Below, in pieces: positions 27,056-37,885 of a stretch of 64,000 bases of DNA. The notes below the pieces were generated by a model. It saw only the letters and a list, made by a program, of their open reading frames with translations. It was not told the DNA's origin and did not search any database. This DNA comes from Yersinia frederiksenii ATCC 33641 (lineage in GTDB: Bacteria; Pseudomonadota; Gammaproteobacteria; Enterobacterales; Enterobacteriaceae), in contig NZ_KN150731.1 of NCBI RefSeq assembly GCF_000754805.1, forward strand, positions 558,001 to 622,000, read 5' to 3'. The position numbers and the translations under genes were made by a program. Numbering within the stretch: position 1 is the first letter of the stretch; each line of letters begins with the position of its first letter.

Positions 27056-28498
27056 ATGTCCAGACGGCTCAGAAGGACCAAGATTGTTACTACACTGGGG
27101 CCGGCTACTGACCGCGACAATAATCTGGAAAAGATTATTGCTGCGGGTGCTAACGTAGTCCGCCTGAATTTTTCCCATGGTAGCGCCGAAGATCATGAAT
27201 TACGGGCCAATAAAGTCCGTGAAATTGCCGCCAGATTGGGGCGTCATGTTGCGATTCTTGGCGATTTGCAAGGTCCGAAAATCCGGGTATCTACTTTTAA
27301 GGAAGGTAAAGTTTTCCTTAACGTGCACGATAAATTCTTGCTGGATGCCAATATGGCAAAAGGCGAAGGTGATAAAGACAAAGTTGGTATCGATTATAAA
27401 GGCCTGCCTGCGGATGTGGTTCCCGGTGATATCCTGTTACTGGACGATGGCCGAGTACAACTGAAAGTGATTGAAGTTCAGGGGATGAAAGTATTCACCG
27501 AAGTAACGGTGGGTGGCCCTCTTTCCAATAATAAAGGCATCAATAAGCTGGGCGGTGGCCTGTCAGCCGAAGCGTTGACGGAAAAAGACAAAGCCGACAT
27601 TGTGACCGCGGCTAAAATTGGTGTCGATTTCTTGGCAGTCTCTTTCCCACGTACCGGTGAAGATTTGCATTATGCGCGCCGTTTGGCTCGTGATGCAGGC
27701 TGTAATGCTCAGATCGTGGCAAAAGTTGAACGCGCTGAAGCCGTCGCAACCGATGAAGCGATGGATGATATCATTCTGGCCTCTGATGTGGTGATGGTGG
27801 CTCGTGGCGATCTGGGTGTTGAAATTGGCGACCCTGAGTTGGTCGGGATCCAGAAAAAACTGATTCGCCGTGCTCGTCAGCTTAACCGGGCGGTCATCAC
27901 TGCAACCCAGATGATGGAGTCAATGATTACCAATCCAATGCCAACGCGGGCAGAAGTGATGGACGTGGCTAACGCGGTGTTGGATGGTACTGACGCAGTA
28001 ATGTTATCGGCAGAAACCGCCGCTGGGCAGTATCCGGCAGAAACCGTGGCAGCAATGGCGCGAGTTTGTCTGGGTGCTGAAAAAATCCCAAGTATTAATG
28101 TGTCTAAGCACCGTCTTGATGTGCAATTCGACAATGTCGAAGAAGCGATTGCCATGTCAACCATGTATGCAGCCAACCATCTGAAAGGCATCACCGCCAT
28201 TATCGCGATGACCGAATCGGGCCGCACGGCTCTGATGATGTCCCGTATCAGTTCTGGTTTGCCAATCTTTGCCATGTCACGTCACGACCATACTTTGAAC
28301 CTGACGGCTATCTATCGTGGTGTTACCCCGGTTTACTGTGATACTCATACCGATGGCGTGATGGCGGCGAATGAAGCAGTCAATCGCCTGAAAGACAAAG
28401 GTTTCTTGGTATCTGGCGACTTGGTTATTGTGACCCAAGGCGATGTGATGGGAACGATTGGGACAACCAATACCAGCCGTATCGTTCGAGTTGAGTAA
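27056..28498 (+). CDS. pykA: pyruvate kinase II PykA
   Basis: Converts phosphoenolpyruvate and ADP to pyruvate and ATP; the AMP- and sugar phosphate-activated isozyme. Its 480 residues equal E. coli PykA. Active-site blocks include [14 protein letters not shown] (about residues 34-47), the catalytic Lys in VAKVERAEA (about 222), [11 protein letters not shown] (about 246-256) and [14 protein letters not shown] (about 279-292). AACGGAGTAAG precedes the ATG. It follows hexR as in E. coli, with a HexR-like box in its leader. A bidirectional terminator follows. Confidence 0.98.
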   Translation: MSRRLRRTKIVTTLGPATDRDNNLEKIIAAGANVVRLNFSHGSAEDHELRANKVREIAARLGRHVAILGDLQGPKIRVSTFKEGKVFLNVHDKFLLDANMAKGEGDKDKVGIDYKGLPADVVPGDILLLDDGRVQLKVIEVQGMKVFTEVTVGGPLSNNKGINKLGGGLSAEALTEKDKADIVTAAKIGVDFLAVSFPRTGEDLHYARRLARDAGCNAQIVAKVERAEAVATDEAMDDIILASDVVMVARGDLGVEIGDPELVGIQKKLIRRARQLNRAVITATQMMESMITNPMPTRAEVMDVANAVLDGTDAVMLSAETAAGQYPAETVAAMARVCLGAEKIPSINVSKHRLDVQFDNVEEAIAMSTMYAANHLKGITAIIAMTESGRTALMMSRISSGLPIFAMSRHDHTLNLTAIYRGVTPVYCDTHTDGVMAANEAVNRLKDKGFLVSGDLVIVTQGDVMGTIGTTNTSRIVRVE

Positions 28499-28520
28499 TT
28501 GGTTTTAATTAACTCAAAGC

Positions 28521-28552
28521 AAAAGCCCGCTCATTAGAAGCGGGCTTTTTTT
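28521..28552. terminator. bidirectional terminator between pykA and lpxM
   Basis: AAAAGCCCGC and GCGGGCTTTT form a 10-bp stem followed by TTT on the plus strand and flanked by A on the other side. Serves both convergent genes. Confidence 0.85.
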
Positions 28553-28572
28553 ATGCTCAACAACATCAGCGC

Positions 28573-29538
28573 TTAATAAATATCCTTGCGGACATAAGGC
28601 TCTATCTCACCTTCTTTACGGGTTTTCAGCAGCTTAAGAATCCAGGTATATTGCTCTGGATTCGGTTTTACCAGCAGCTCAACTTCTTCATTCATCCGGC
28701 GAGCAATATAGGCATCATCGGCATCCGCTAAATCATCCATTGGTGGGCGAATATAAATATCAAGGCGATGCTCGCGATAATTGTAGACTGGGAACATCGG
28801 GACAATGGCCGCGCGACACACTTTCATCAACCGCCCTACTGCTGGCAATGTCGCTTTATAAGTGGCAAAGAAATCGACAAACTCACTTTGCTCAGGGCCA
28901 TAATCTTCATCAGGTAAATAGTATCCCCAAAAACCCTGACGCACTGAGCTAATAAATGGCTTAATGCCACTCTCGCGTGCATGAATACGCCCACCAAAAC
29001 GCAAGCGAGCGCTATTCCATAAATAATCAACCAATGGGTTACGTTGGTGATGGAACATCCCTGCAACGGGCTTACCCTGCTCGGCTAATAACATGGCTGG
29101 AATATCAATCGACCAAGCATGAGGGACTAACAAAATAACATTGCGTTCCTGTTGTTGCAGTTGGTCCAGAACCTCCAGGCCATGCCAGTGAACACGAGAT
29201 AACACCTTCTTCGGATCGCGAAAACAGAGCTCCGCCATCATCATTAAAGGCTGTGCCGCAGTAGCAAACATTTGATCAATGATATGCTCGCGCTCTGCTT
29301 CTGGCAGTTCAGGCATGCAATAGAGAAGATTAATTCGAGCACGACGTCGAGCACTTTTGGCTAATTTCCCAGCGAAACGACCGATTCCAGCCAACAGTGG
29401 ATCACGGAATTTCGGTGGAACATAAGCCATCGCCGCCATTGCTCCGGTTCCTAGCCATACCCCCCAAAAACGTGGATGTAGGAAAGATTTTTTGAATACT
29501 GGAATAAAACCAGCAGCGTCATTTTTCTCTTTTTGCAT
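28573..29538 (-). CDS. lpxM: lipid A myristoyltransferase LpxM
   Basis: Inner-membrane acyltransferase of the HtrB/MsbB family that adds the last secondary acyl chain to Kdo2-lipid A. It is 321 residues with an N-terminal hydrophobic anchor (about residues 22-42). The HX4D/E catalytic motif is HAWSID (about residues 140-145), followed by [16 protein letters not shown] and the downstream [18 protein letters not shown] block. Convergent with pykA and upstream of mepM, as in E. coli. In Yersinia LpxM activity is part of the temperature-dependent change in lipid A; that is family knowledge, not visible here. Confidence 0.97.
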   Translation of the reverse strand: MQKEKNDAAGFIPVFKKSFLHPRFWGVWLGTGAMAAMAYVPPKFRDPLLAGIGRFAGKLAKSARRRARINLLYCMPELPEAEREHIIDQMFATAAQPLMMMAELCFRDPKKVLSRVHWHGLEVLDQLQQQERNVILLVPHAWSIDIPAMLLAEQGKPVAGMFHHQRNPLVDYLWNSARLRFGGRIHARESGIKPFISSVRQGFWGYYLPDEDYGPEQSEFVDFFATYKATLPAVGRLMKVCRAAIVPMFPVYNYREHRLDIYIRPPMDDLADADDAYIARRMNEEVELLVKPNPEQYTWILKLLKTRKEGEIEPYVRKDIY

Positions 29539-29699
29539 GGGGGAACTCTTAGAATTGGCAATGGACTAATAATAATGGCAGTCGATATATTTTGCAGACA
29601 ATCTTTTAAAAAATAATCTGTTACGAAAGCGACTCTTTGCTGTTAACGTCCGGAAAAACACAGGCATCAGCGAAATAGCCAAACTAACCGACTAAAACT

Positions 29700-29729
29700 G
29701 AGCCGCCAGAGTGTCACCGCTGGCGGCTC
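29700..29729 (-). terminator. hairpin downstream of mepM
   Basis: GAGCCGCCAG and CTGGCGGCTC form a 10-bp stem, with AGTTTTAG following on the minus strand. Likely terminator of the znuA-mepM unit. Confidence 0.65.
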
Positions 29730-29768
29730 AGAGATAATCAATCCGCTAGAAATAGCGACGGATAGCGG

Positions 29769-31085
29769 TTAATCCAGTTGCAGCTGCGGAATCACCTGTT
29801 TGGCAATAGCCAGATATTCGCTGCGGTCTTTACCACTTAAACCTTCGGAACGTGGCAATTTAGCCGTCAGTGGGTTAACCGCTTGCTGGTTCATCCAGAA
29901 TTCATAGTGCAAGTGCGGGCCAGTAGAACGACCGGTGTTACCTGACAGCGCGATGCGGTCGCCACGTTTCACTTTTTGCCCCGGTTTGACCAGCAATTTC
30001 TTCAAATGCATATAACGCGTGGTGTATTGGCGGCCATGGCGGATAGCCACATAGTTGCCCGCCGCACCACTGTGCTTGGCAATAACAACTTCACCATCAC
30101 CCACGGCAAGCACCGGTGTCCCAACCGGCATAGAGAAGTCTACCCCTTTATGCGGCGCGATACGCCCGGTGACCGGATTAAGACGGCGAGGATTGAAGTT
30201 AGACGATACACGGAATTGTTTTATCGTAGGGAAACGCAAGAAGCCACGCGCTAAACCAGAACCCTGACGATCATAGAACTTACCGTCGTCGGCACGGATA
30301 GCATAGTAATCTTTGCCGCCGGAACGCATACGCACGCCAACCAATTGGCTTTGTTCACTACGACCATCAAGTATCTCGCGCGACATTAACACCGCAAATT
30401 GGTCGCCTTTACGCAGCTTGGAAAAATCCAATTGCCACTGTAATGCTTTCGTCACTGCGCGAATTTCAGAATTAGTTAAACCGGCTTTTTTCGCACTGGT
30501 CACAAAACTGCCATCCAGCCGCCCCGTCAGAACCGAATTACTCCACTCACCTTTCTGGAGCTCTTTGGTTTCTTTGAAGTTATTACCCACGCGGTTATAA
30601 GTGCGAGTTTCACGACGCGACACTTCCCACGTCAGACTTTGCAAATCACCGGTATCGTTGACCGTCCAAGAGATTTGTTGCCCGATCTTCAGATTACGTA
30701 AATCACGATTCTGATTCGCCAATAACGAGACATCAGAAATATCGATACCATATTGGGTAAGAATGCTGCTCAGGGTATCCCCGGTTGATACAACATACTC
30801 ATGGACGCCAGCGTCACTGACATCTTTGGTATCTAGCTCGTCTTGCGGGATTTCATCATCAGGTGTTGCCTGATCGATAGGTTCACTGGCTTCTGGTAAT
30901 AAAATACGGGGTTGGCTGTTATCTAATACCACGCTTTTGGCGACAGGCTCATGTTCCGGATGATAAACAAAAGGCCGCCAAACAGCGACGGCCAGAGTCA
31001 TTACGGTCAACGACCCCAACATAATACGGTGGGGGCGAGGGAGATTGTTATACGCCAAAGTGATAGTTCGGACTATCTGCTGCAC
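29769..31085 (-). CDS. mepM: murein DD-endopeptidase MepM
   Basis: Periplasmic M23 metallopeptidase that cuts D-Ala-mDAP crosslinks, needed with MepS and MepH for cell wall expansion. It is 438 residues. An N-terminal membrane or signal segment lies near residues 22-40. A LysM domain follows at about 95-140 (VVSTGDTLSSILTQYGI), then an OapA-type region. The LytM/M23 domain at about 310-405 has zinc ligands in HKGVDFS and HLHYEF plus the catalytic His of YMHL. It starts 20 nt after znuA on the same strand, suggesting co-transcription with zinc uptake; fitting for a zinc enzyme, though that link is inference. Confidence 0.97.
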   Translation of the reverse strand: MQQIVRTITLAYNNLPRPHRIMLGSLTVMTLAVAVWRPFVYHPEHEPVAKSVVLDNSQPRILLPEASEPIDQATPDDEIPQDELDTKDVSDAGVHEYVVSTGDTLSSILTQYGIDISDVSLLANQNRDLRNLKIGQQISWTVNDTGDLQSLTWEVSRRETRTYNRVGNNFKETKELQKGEWSNSVLTGRLDGSFVTSAKKAGLTNSEIRAVTKALQWQLDFSKLRKGDQFAVLMSREILDGRSEQSQLVGVRMRSGGKDYYAIRADDGKFYDRQGSGLARGFLRFPTIKQFRVSSNFNPRRLNPVTGRIAPHKGVDFSMPVGTPVLAVGDGEVVIAKHSGAAGNYVAIRHGRQYTTRYMHLKKLLVKPGQKVKRGDRIALSGNTGRSTGPHLHYEFWMNQQAVNPLTAKLPRSEGLSGKDRSEYLAIAKQVIPQLQLD

Positions 31086-31105
31086 TTATGAGTATCCTTT
31101 TAATC

Positions 31106-32062
31106 TTACTTCAGGCAGCTCACGTATTGGTTAGACAACTGAGACAAAAAGTTCACATAGCTGTCCTTGCCTAATACTATGCCACTCCCCAAGGGATCCA
31201 GTGTGCCAGAACGCACGTCTGTTCCTTTGGCGACAGCATTAATGACGGCCGGCCTGAATTGTGGCTCAGCAAAAACGCATACCGCTTTGTGCTCAACCAA
31301 CTGTGTTCGAATTTGATGTAAACGCTGCGCACCAGGCTGTATTTCAGGATTGACTGTAAAATGCCCTAACGGGCTCAAGCCAAAGTGTTTCTCAAAGTAG
31401 CCATAGGCATCATGAAAAACGAAGTATCCCTTACCTTGGGCAGGCTTTAGCATAGTAGCAATATTTTTTTCATTTTGCGCTAGTTGATCCTCGAATCGGC
31501 GCAGGTTTGCATCTAATTTGTCCTTATTTTGTGGCATAAGTTCCAATAATCTGTCGTGAATAGCGATTGCAGACTGTTTTGCTATGGTTGGCGATAACCA
31601 AATATGCATATTATATTCGCCATGGTGGTGCTCATCACTGTGATTATCTTTAGCATGATCATGGTCATGCCCTACTTCTTCCTCTCCATGTTCATCATGT
31701 TCGACGTCTTTCATTAATAAAGGCGTAACAGAAGGTAACTCCGCCAGAGCTATCTGCTTATTATCAGCAACTTGCGTTAAAGGTTTCGCTAAAAATGCTT
31801 CCATTTCAGGCCCAACCCAGATAACCAGCTCAGCGCTACGTAACCGCTGGACATCTGATGGACGCAAGGCATAATCATGTGGTGACGCGCCATCAGGCAA
31901 TAAAATTTCTGTTGGCAGCACACCATCCGCTATAGCGGCGGCGATAAAACCCAGTGGTCGCACTGATGTAACGACCGCAGCTGAGGCAATATTAAATGGG
32001 TTAGCAACAAAAATTGCGCTCGCTAACATTGCCCGCTGTAGCCATTTATTTTTATGTAACAT
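31106..32062 (-). CDS. znuA: zinc ABC transporter periplasmic binding protein ZnuA
   Basis: High-affinity zinc chaperone of the ZnuABC importer. It is 318 residues with a signal peptide ending near IASA (residue 28). The zinc site His are in [16 protein letters not shown] and LGHFTVNPE. The acidic His-rich loop is unmistakable at about residues 118-152 ([19 protein letters not shown] followed by [10 protein letters not shown]). Divergent from znuCB across 75 bp holding a Zur-like palindrome, and followed by mepM. Confidence 0.98.
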   Translation of the reverse strand: MLHKNKWLQRAMLASAIFVANPFNIASAAVVTSVRPLGFIAAAIADGVLPTEILLPDGASPHDYALRPSDVQRLRSAELVIWVGPEMEAFLAKPLTQVADNKQIALAELPSVTPLLMKDVEHDEHGEEEVGHDHDHAKDNHSDEHHHGEYNMHIWLSPTIAKQSAIAIHDRLLELMPQNKDKLDANLRRFEDQLAQNEKNIATMLKPAQGKGYFVFHDAYGYFEKHFGLSPLGHFTVNPEIQPGAQRLHQIRTQLVEHKAVCVFAEPQFRPAVINAVAKGTDVRSGTLDPLGSGIVLGKDSYVNFLSQLSNQYVSCLK

Positions 32063-32090
32063 AATACGAATTCTCGACGTTTTGATGAGT

Positions 32091-32113
32091 AAAGCGTAAT
32101 ATTATAACATTCA
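32091..32113. promoter_or_regulatory. candidate Zur box between znuA and znuCB
   Basis: The minimal core TATAACATT (32103-32111) matches the right half of the Zur consensus GAAATGTTATANTATAACATTTC exactly; the left half is partial. Its place between the divergent znu genes is where the operator lies in E. coli. Confidence 0.65.
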
Positions 32114-32137
32114 CTCGGTTCTGCAAACGTAATCATA

Positions 32138-32896
32138 ATGTCCACATTGGTCACTCTAAATAAGATATCCGTCACTTTTGGTAGTCGGCGGGTACTAAAC
32201 GATATTTCCCTTTCTCTACGTCCGGGAAGAATACTCACCCTGCTTGGGCCTAATGGCGCGGGTAAATCAACCTTGGTGCGCGTGGTGTTGGGCTTAATTG
32301 CCCCCACTAGCGGCACACTGGTTCGAGAGCCGGGTTTACGTATCGGCTATGTCCCACAAAAACTCCATCTGGATGCAACTTTGCCACTCACTGTAAGCCG
32401 CTTTATGCGCTTGAAGCCCGGTGTCAAAAAAGCAGATATTCTGCCTGCCTTAAAACGGGTACATGCTGCTCATTTATTAGATCAGCCCATGCAGAAACTC
32501 TCCGGTGGCGAAAACCAGCGCGTACTGTTAGCGCGGGCATTATTGAATCGCCCACAGTTGTTGGTGTTGGATGAACCGACACAAGGTGTTGATGTTAATG
32601 GGCAATTAGCACTGTATGATTTGATTGAGCAATTGCGTAAAGAGCTGGGTTGCGCCGTCCTGATGGTTTCCCATGACTTGCATTTAGTGATGGCTAAAAC
32701 AGATGAAGTATTGTGCCTTAATCAGCATATTTGCTGCTCCGGTGCACCAGAGGTGGTCTCGACCCACCCTGAGTTTATCGCCATGTTTGGCAATCGCGGA
32801 GCCGAACAACTCGCGGTTTATCGTCATCACCATAATCATCGTCACGATTTACACGGAAAGATTATTTTGAAGAGCAGTGGGAGTCGTGACGCATGA
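32138..32896 (+). CDS. znuC: zinc ABC transporter ATPase ZnuC
   Basis: Cytoplasmic ATPase that powers ZnuB-mediated zinc import. It is 252 residues. Walker [10 protein letters not shown] lies at about residues 37-45, the ABC signature [15 protein letters not shown] at about 121-135, and Walker [13 protein letters not shown] at about 142-153. The C-terminal tail is His-rich ([13 protein letters not shown]), a feature of ZnuC. Its last codons overlap the znuB start by 4 nt (ATGA), so translation is coupled. Confidence 0.98.
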   Translation: MSTLVTLNKISVTFGSRRVLNDISLSLRPGRILTLLGPNGAGKSTLVRVVLGLIAPTSGTLVREPGLRIGYVPQKLHLDATLPLTVSRFMRLKPGVKKADILPALKRVHAAHLLDQPMQKLSGGENQRVLLARALLNRPQLLVLDEPTQGVDVNGQLALYDLIEQLRKELGCAVLMVSHDLHLVMAKTDEVLCLNQHICCSGAPEVVSTHPEFIAMFGNRGAEQLAVYRHHHNHRHDLHGKIILKSSGSRDA

Positions 32897-33678
32897 TTGA
32901 ATTATTGCTGCCAGGCTGGTTAGCTGGCGTATTGCTGGCAACGGCGGCTGGCCCACTGGGATCTTTTGTGGTTTGGCGTCGAATGTCCTATTTTGGCGAT
33001 ACTTTAGCTCACGCCTCTTTGCTTGGGGTGGCATTCGGTTTACTGCTAAATGTGAATCCATTCTATGCCGTGATTGTAATGACCATGGTATTGGCGCTGA
33101 TTTTGGTATGGCTAGAACGTCGTCCGCAACTGGCGGTCGATACCCTACTAGGAATTATGGCTCATAGCGCATTATCACTGGGTTTAGTGGTGGTCAGCCT
33201 GATGCACAATGTGCGGGTTGATTTAATGGCCTATTTGTTTGGCGATCTGCTGTCCGTAACATTGAGTGATATCTGGCTGATTGCCGCTGGTGTGGTTGTG
33301 GTACTGGGTGTTCTATGCTGGCAATGGCGCGCACTGTTATCAATGACCATTAGCCCAGAGTTAGCCCATGTGGACGGGGTTAATCTGGAGCGAGTACGTA
33401 TGCTGTTGATGTTGGTGACCGCACTGACTATAGGGTTGTCGATGAAGTTTGTCGGTGCGCTGATTATCACTTCACTGCTGATCATCCCCGCAGCAGCAGC
33501 ACGCCGTTTTGCCCGAACACCCGAGCAAATGGCTGGAATTGCCATAGGTATTGGCATTATTGCCGTGACCGGCGGTTTAACATGCTCCGCGTTATATGAC
33601 ACACCCGCCGGGCCTTCAGTGGTACTTTGCGCGGCGGTGATGTTTGTTCTTAGCCTGTCACAAAAAGCACGCGGGTAA
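32893..33678 (+). CDS. znuB: zinc ABC transporter permease ZnuB
   Basis: Inner-membrane permease of the ZnuABC importer, 261 residues with about eight hydrophobic segments. Family motifs include [26 protein letters not shown] (two adjoining blocks within residues 17-42) and [22 protein letters not shown] near residue 180. It starts inside znuC by a 4-nt overlap. Ends 298 bp before dtpB; no clear terminator seen. Confidence 0.98.
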   Translation: MIELLLPGWLAGVLLATAAGPLGSFVVWRRMSYFGDTLAHASLLGVAFGLLLNVNPFYAVIVMTMVLALILVWLERRPQLAVDTLLGIMAHSALSLGLVVVSLMHNVRVDLMAYLFGDLLSVTLSDIWLIAAGVVVVLGVLCWQWRALLSMTISPELAHVDGVNLERVRMLLMLVTALTIGLSMKFVGALIITSLLIIPAAAARRFARTPEQMAGIAIGIGIIAVTGGLTCSALYDTPAGPSVVLCAAVMFVLSLSQKARG

Positions 33679-33976
33679 TCACGTTTCTCGGGGTTTATAT
33701 TGATAAGCCCCATTCTCTTCACACCCAGCCTCACGGCTATTCTTAATGATATTGAGCTTGTCATCCTTTGATTTTCTTTCAATAAGCATCCATTCTGCAT
33801 TTTATATTTTTATTAGTGTGATCAACCACAAATACAATAAATAAGCAGTGTAATACTCTGCAATCATCTCAAACCAATGAGCATTATAAGGATTATGCAG
33901 TCACTTTTACGTTTCTGCGTGGGCTTTGTACGCTCCTAATTTTCGCAGCATGATTATTGCGTAGAGGCGACCTATC
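33679..33976. other. znuB-dtpB intergenic region
   Basis: A 298-bp gap. It holds a possible 14-residue upstream ORF (33895-33939) close to dtpB. I see no terminator with a T-run and no recognised operator. Confidence 0.5.
33895..33939 (+). CDS. possible 14-residue upstream ORF before dtpB
   Basis: ATG at 33895 with TAAGG 3-4 nt upstream opens MQSLLRFCVGFVRS and stops at TAA 33937-33939, 37 nt before the dtpB ATG. The peptide is hydrophobic with two Arg. Short distance and strand suggest a leader peptide, but the spacing of the ribosome site is tight and chance is possible. Confidence 0.3.
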   Translation: MQSLLRFCVGFVRS

Positions 33977-35458
33977 ATGGATAGAACCACCCCCACAGGT
34001 TTACTTCAACAACCTAAACCGTTCTTTATGATCTTCTTTGTCGAGCTATGGGAAAGGTTTGGCTATTACGGTGTTCAGGGGATTCTTGCTGTTTTCTTCG
34101 TCAAGGAGTTAGGTTTCTCGCAGGAGCAGGCATTTGTGACTTTTGGCGCTTTTGCGGCATTGGTTTACGGCTTGATTTCGATTGGCGGATACGTTGGCGA
34201 CCATCTATTAGGTACCAAACGCACCATGGTTTTAGGCGCAGTGGTGCTGGCTATCGGCTATTTCGCCACCGGTCTATCATTGTATCAACCCAACTTAATT
34301 TTCTTCGCACTAGGTACCATTGCCGTAGGTAACGGTTTGTTTAAAGCTAACCCGGCAAGTTTACTGTCGAAATGTTATCCGCCTAAAGATCCACGTCTGG
34401 ATGGGGCTTTTACACTGTTTTATATGTCGATCAATATTGGCTCCCTACTGTCGCTATCATTGGCACCCGTTATTGCTGAACGTTTTGGTTACACCATCAC
34501 CTATTACTTATGTGGTATTGGTTTGATTTTTGCCCTGCTGGTTTACTTCTGCTGCCGCCATATGGTGCGACACATTGGTTCAGAGCCAGATGCAAAACCC
34601 TTAAATTGGCGAAATCTATTCTTGGTGCTAGCCGGGACGGCGGTGATGATATGTGTCTGCGCCTGGTTGATGAACCATGTGATTATTGCCAATCTGGTGC
34701 TGATCGTCTTATCGCTAATTGTGGTCTTTATCTTCTTCAGAGAAGCATTAAAACAGGACCCACTGGGTCGCAATAAAATGTTCGTGGCTTTTATTCTGAT
34801 GATTGAAGCCATTGTGTTTTATGTTCTGTATGCACAGATGCCTACCTCATTAAACTTCTTCGCTATCAATAATGTTCATCATGAAATTCTTGGGTTCAAT
34901 ATCAATCCGGTCAGCTTCCAAGCATTGAACCCATTCTGGGTGGTGGTTGCCAGTCCAATTTTAGCCTCGATTTATACCCGTTTAGGCAGTAAAAACCGTG
35001 ACTTATCCATGCCTGCAAAATTCACTTTAGGGATGTTTTTATGTTCACTGGGTTTTCTGACTGCGGCGGCAGCCGGGATGTGGTTTGCTGATGCTCAGGG
35101 TCTGACATCCCCTTGGTTTATTGTTCTGGTTTACTTATTCCAGAGCCTAGGGGAATTGATGATCAGTGCGCTAGGTTTAGCCATGGTGGCCGCACTGGTT
35201 CCGCAATATCTAATGGGTTTTATTCTGGGGATGTGGTTCCTGACACAAGCGGCATCATTCCTGATTGGTGGCTATGTCGCGACCTTTACTGCCACACCAG
35301 AAGGGGTAACTGACCCACTGGAAACATTGCCTATCTACACCGACGTGTTTGGCAAAATTGGTATGGTTACCTTGGTCATAGCGTTGGTTATGGCGTTACT
35401 TATCCCATGGCTTAACCGAATGATTAACACACCGGTGGCGGAGAAAACAGCCGCTTGA
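33977..35458 (+). CDS. dtpB: dipeptide/tripeptide permease DtpB
   Basis: Proton-coupled oligopeptide transporter (POT/PTR family) of the inner membrane. It is 493 residues with 14 expected membrane helices. The POT signature is [13 protein letters not shown] (residues 23-35; EFGYY-type proton site), then [13 protein letters not shown] and [17 protein letters not shown]. The sequence follows E. coli DtpB (TppB-like, GMLQQPRPFFMIFF type) more closely than DtpA. In E. coli dtpB is elsewhere on the map; here it stands between znuB and ruvB. It shares a terminator hairpin with the convergent ruvB. Confidence 0.96.
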   Translation: MDRTTPTGLLQQPKPFFMIFFVELWERFGYYGVQGILAVFFVKELGFSQEQAFVTFGAFAALVYGLISIGGYVGDHLLGTKRTMVLGAVVLAIGYFATGLSLYQPNLIFFALGTIAVGNGLFKANPASLLSKCYPPKDPRLDGAFTLFYMSINIGSLLSLSLAPVIAERFGYTITYYLCGIGLIFALLVYFCCRHMVRHIGSEPDAKPLNWRNLFLVLAGTAVMICVCAWLMNHVIIANLVLIVLSLIVVFIFFREALKQDPLGRNKMFVAFILMIEAIVFYVLYAQMPTSLNFFAINNVHHEILGFNINPVSFQALNPFWVVVASPILASIYTRLGSKNRDLSMPAKFTLGMFLCSLGFLTAAAAGMWFADAQGLTSPWFIVLVYLFQSLGELMISALGLAMVAALVPQYLMGFILGMWFLTQAASFLIGGYVATFTATPEGVTDPLETLPIYTDVFGKIGMVTLVIALVMALLIPWLNRMINTPVAEKTAA

Positions 35459-35470
35459 GAATAGTCACGA

Positions 35471-35497
35471 ACAGGGCTGATACTGGTTCAGCCCTGT
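35471..35497. terminator. terminator between dtpB and ruvB
   Basis: ACAGGGCTGA pairs with TCAGCCCTGT (10 bp, 7-nt loop). T tract short on both strands; position between convergent genes supports the call. Confidence 0.7.
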
Positions 35498-35509
35498 ATT
35501 TAAGAAAAC

Positions 35510-36514
35510 TTACTCTTCGCGAGTGATACCGAAATGTTTATATGCATGGTTGGTGGCAATACGCCCACGCGGTGTCCGCTGAATAAAGCCTTGTTGGATT
35601 AAGTATGGCTCCAAGACATCTTCAATGGTTTCGCGCTCTTCACCAATAGCGGCAGCCAGATTATCTAACCCCACCGGGCCGCCCATAAACTTATCAATAA
35701 CCGCTAGTAAGAGCTTGCGGTCCATGAAATCGAAACCTTCGGCATCAACATTCAACATATCTAGAGCTTTCATCGCAACATCACCGTTAATCGCGCCATC
35801 GGCCCTGACTTCGGCAAAATCTCGCACGCGGCGTAGCAAACGGTTAGTTATACGTGGTGTTCCCCTTGAGCGGCGCGCCAATTGATGCGCCCCTTCTGCG
35901 GTTAACTCCAGCCCCAAACACTTGGCACTGCGCGAAACGATATGTTCTAAATCAGCGACTTGATAAAACTCTAGCCGCTGGACAATACCGAATCGATCGC
36001 GTAATGGAGAGGTCAATGACCCTGCACGCGTCGTCGCGCCAATCAGAGTAAAAGGCGGCAAATCAAGTTTGATTGAGCGCGCAGCCGGGCCTTCACCAAT
36101 CATAATATCCAGCTGATAATCTTCCATCGCCGGATAGAGAATTTCCTCAACAACTGGTGATAAGCGGTGGATTTCATCAATAAACAACACATCATGTGGC
36201 TCCAGATTGGTCAGCATGGCGGCCAAATCCCCTGCTTTCTCCAACACCGGGCCAGAGGTTGTCCGTAGATTTACCCCCATCTCATTGGCTACGATATTCG
36301 CCAGTGTGGTTTTACCTAGCCCTGGCGGGCCAAATATCAGCACATGGTCCAGTGCATCGCCACGCTGTTTAGCCGCCTGAATGAAGATTTCCATCTGCTC
36401 GCGGACGTGAGGCTGCCCGACATATTCTGCCAATAGTTTTGGGCGAATAGCCCGGTCAATACTCTCTTCATCACTGATAACACCCGCAGAGATCAGGCGG
36501 TCTGCTTCAATCAT
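35510..36514 (-). CDS. ruvB: Holliday junction branch migration ATPase RuvB
   Basis: Hexameric AAA+ motor that drives branch migration with RuvA in recombinational repair. It is 334 residues. Walker A is [11 protein letters not shown] (about residues 62-72), Walker [10 protein letters not shown] (about 110), and the C-terminal winged helix ends with [17 protein letters not shown]. The ruvA stop lies 18 nt upstream of its start, so the two are one SOS-controlled unit with the LexA box at 37212-37227. Confidence 0.98.
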   Translation of the reverse strand: MIEADRLISAGVISDEESIDRAIRPKLLAEYVGQPHVREQMEIFIQAAKQRGDALDHVLIFGPPGLGKTTLANIVANEMGVNLRTTSGPVLEKAGDLAAMLTNLEPHDVLFIDEIHRLSPVVEEILYPAMEDYQLDIMIGEGPAARSIKLDLPPFTLIGATTRAGSLTSPLRDRFGIVQRLEFYQVADLEHIVSRSAKCLGLELTAEGAHQLARRSRGTPRITNRLLRRVRDFAEVRADGAINGDVAMKALDMLNVDAEGFDFMDRKLLLAVIDKFMGGPVGLDNLAAAIGEERETIEDVLEPYLIQQGFIQRTPRGRIATNHAYKHFGITREE

Positions 36515-36532
36515 CCTTAGCCCCTATTCTTT

Positions 36533-37144
36533 CTATAACGCAGCGCGCAGCGCATCACGAATTAGGGTTTCACAATCTGCACCCGGTTTAGCAATTTTGC
36601 TGACTAAACGGCTAGCTTCTTGTGGTTTATAACCTAACGCCACCAGCGCAGAAACCGCTTCGGCTTCAATATCAGCATCGGGAGTCTGTGAAGCACTCGG
36701 TAACTGAATATCACCGGTATTATTGAACAAATCACCATTGAGGCCTTTAAAGCGGTCTTTCATTTCGACCACTAGCCGCTCAGCAGTCTTCTTACCCACA
36801 CCCGGTAACTTCACCAATGTAGTGATATCTTCTCGTTCAACTGCGGCTACAAACTGCTGTGCCGACATGCCAGACAGAATGGCCAACGCAAGTTTTGGCC
36901 CGACACCATTAACTTTGATCAATTCTCGAAAAAGAGCCCGCTCCTGCTTGTCATTAAATCCGTACAGCAATTGAGCATCTTCGCGCACCACAAACTGGGT
37001 GAAGATAATGGCTTCCTGCCCCAAATCTGGCAGCTCATAAAAGCACGTCATCGGCAATTGGACTTCATAGCCAACACCGTTTGTTTCCAGCAACACCAGT
37101 GGTGGCTGTTTTTCCAAAATGATACCTCTGAGGCGCCCTATCAC
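36533..37144 (-). CDS. ruvA: Holliday junction-binding protein RuvA
   Basis: Tetrameric protein that binds the four-way junction and recruits RuvB. It is 203 residues. Domain I is the OB fold ([20 protein letters not shown]), domain II holds two helix-hairpin-helix motifs ([29 protein letters not shown]), and domain III contacts RuvB ([19 protein letters not shown]). The frame is open to 37234, but the GTG at 37144 gives the conserved N-terminus VIGRLRG with AGGAGA 8-9 nt upstream. The non-ATG start is therefore chosen. Confidence 0.97.
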   Translation of the reverse strand: MIGRLRGIILEKQPPLVLLETNGVGYEVQLPMTCFYELPDLGQEAIIFTQFVVREDAQLLYGFNDKQERALFRELIKVNGVGPKLALAILSGMSAQQFVAAVEREDITTLVKLPGVGKKTAERLVVEMKDRFKGLNGDLFNNTGDIQLPSASQTPDADIEAEAVSALVALGYKPQEASRLVSKIAKPGADCETLIRDALRAAL

Positions 37145-37211
37145 GTTGACTCTCTCCTCGATTACCCACATTAGGGTATGAACATAATGGCTGTTTATAG
37201 CATAAAAAAGG

Positions 37212-37227
37212 CTGGATGGATATCCAG
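37212..37227. promoter_or_regulatory. LexA box of ruvAB
   Basis: CTGGATGGATATCCAG fits CTG-N10-CAG; on the minus strand it reads CTGGATATCCATCCAG, one base from the ruvAB operator I recall for E. coli. It lies 68-83 bp upstream of the ruvA start. Flanked by GG/CC and, on the minus strand, a T6 run, the same palindrome could also form the ruvC terminator hairpin. Confidence 0.8.
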
Positions 37228-37265
37228 CCCACAATAACAGTTAACCTGCTCGCATAAAATACCGG

Positions 37266-37787
37266 CTAGCGGATTCTACCGCGCGCCAACGTCATCTGCT
37301 CATTACCCAATCGCAGGGTATTTTGGCTAAGATGGCAATGGGTAATAGCAATTGCCAATGCATCAGCGGCATCAGCCTGTGGGTTCGCCGGGAGTTTTAA
37401 CAGCGAGCGCACCATGTGTTGAACCTGACTTTTCTCTGCCGCCCCAGTCCCTACGACAGTTTGTTTAACCTGACGCGCGGCATATTCGGAAACGGGCAAA
37501 TTCAGATTTACCGCAGCGACAATCGCCGCGCCACGCGCCTGCCCCAGCTTTAAGGCTGAATCCGGATTTTTCGCCATAAACACTTGTTCGATGGCAAAAA
37601 AATCGGGTTGAAACTGGGTGATAATTTCAGTCACGCCAGCATAAATTAACTTCAGGCGAGTAGGCATATCGTCAACAACCGTGCGGATACAGCCGCTGCC
37701 CAGATAGGTGAGCTGACGACCTTGCTGGCGGATCACGCCATAACCGGTAACACGAGAACCGGGATCGATGCCTAATACGATCGCCAT
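37266..37787 (-). CDS. ruvC: Holliday junction resolvase RuvC
   Basis: RNase H-fold endonuclease that cuts Holliday junctions after RuvAB action. It is 173 residues. The acidic catalytic set is visible: Asp7 in [12 protein letters not shown], Glu in FAIEQVF (about 66), and two Asp in [15 protein letters not shown] (about 138 and 141). It lies 98 nt after yebC and about 120 bp before ruvA, separated by the LexA box, as in E. coli where ruvC and ruvAB are separate units. Confidence 0.98.
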   Translation of the reverse strand: MAIVLGIDPGSRVTGYGVIRQQGRQLTYLGSGCIRTVVDDMPTRLKLIYAGVTEIITQFQPDFFAIEQVFMAKNPDSALKLGQARGAAIVAAVNLNLPVSEYAARQVKQTVVGTGAAEKSQVQHMVRSLLKLPANPQADAADALAIAITHCHLSQNTLRLGNEQMTLARGRIR

Positions 37788-37885
37788 ACCAGCTTATTTA
37801 CCTTTTCACATCAGAAGCTCTGGCCACCAATGTGGCCAGAGAGGATTCCAGATACATTTAAAGAGTAGGATGAGCTAGCGCCGGT

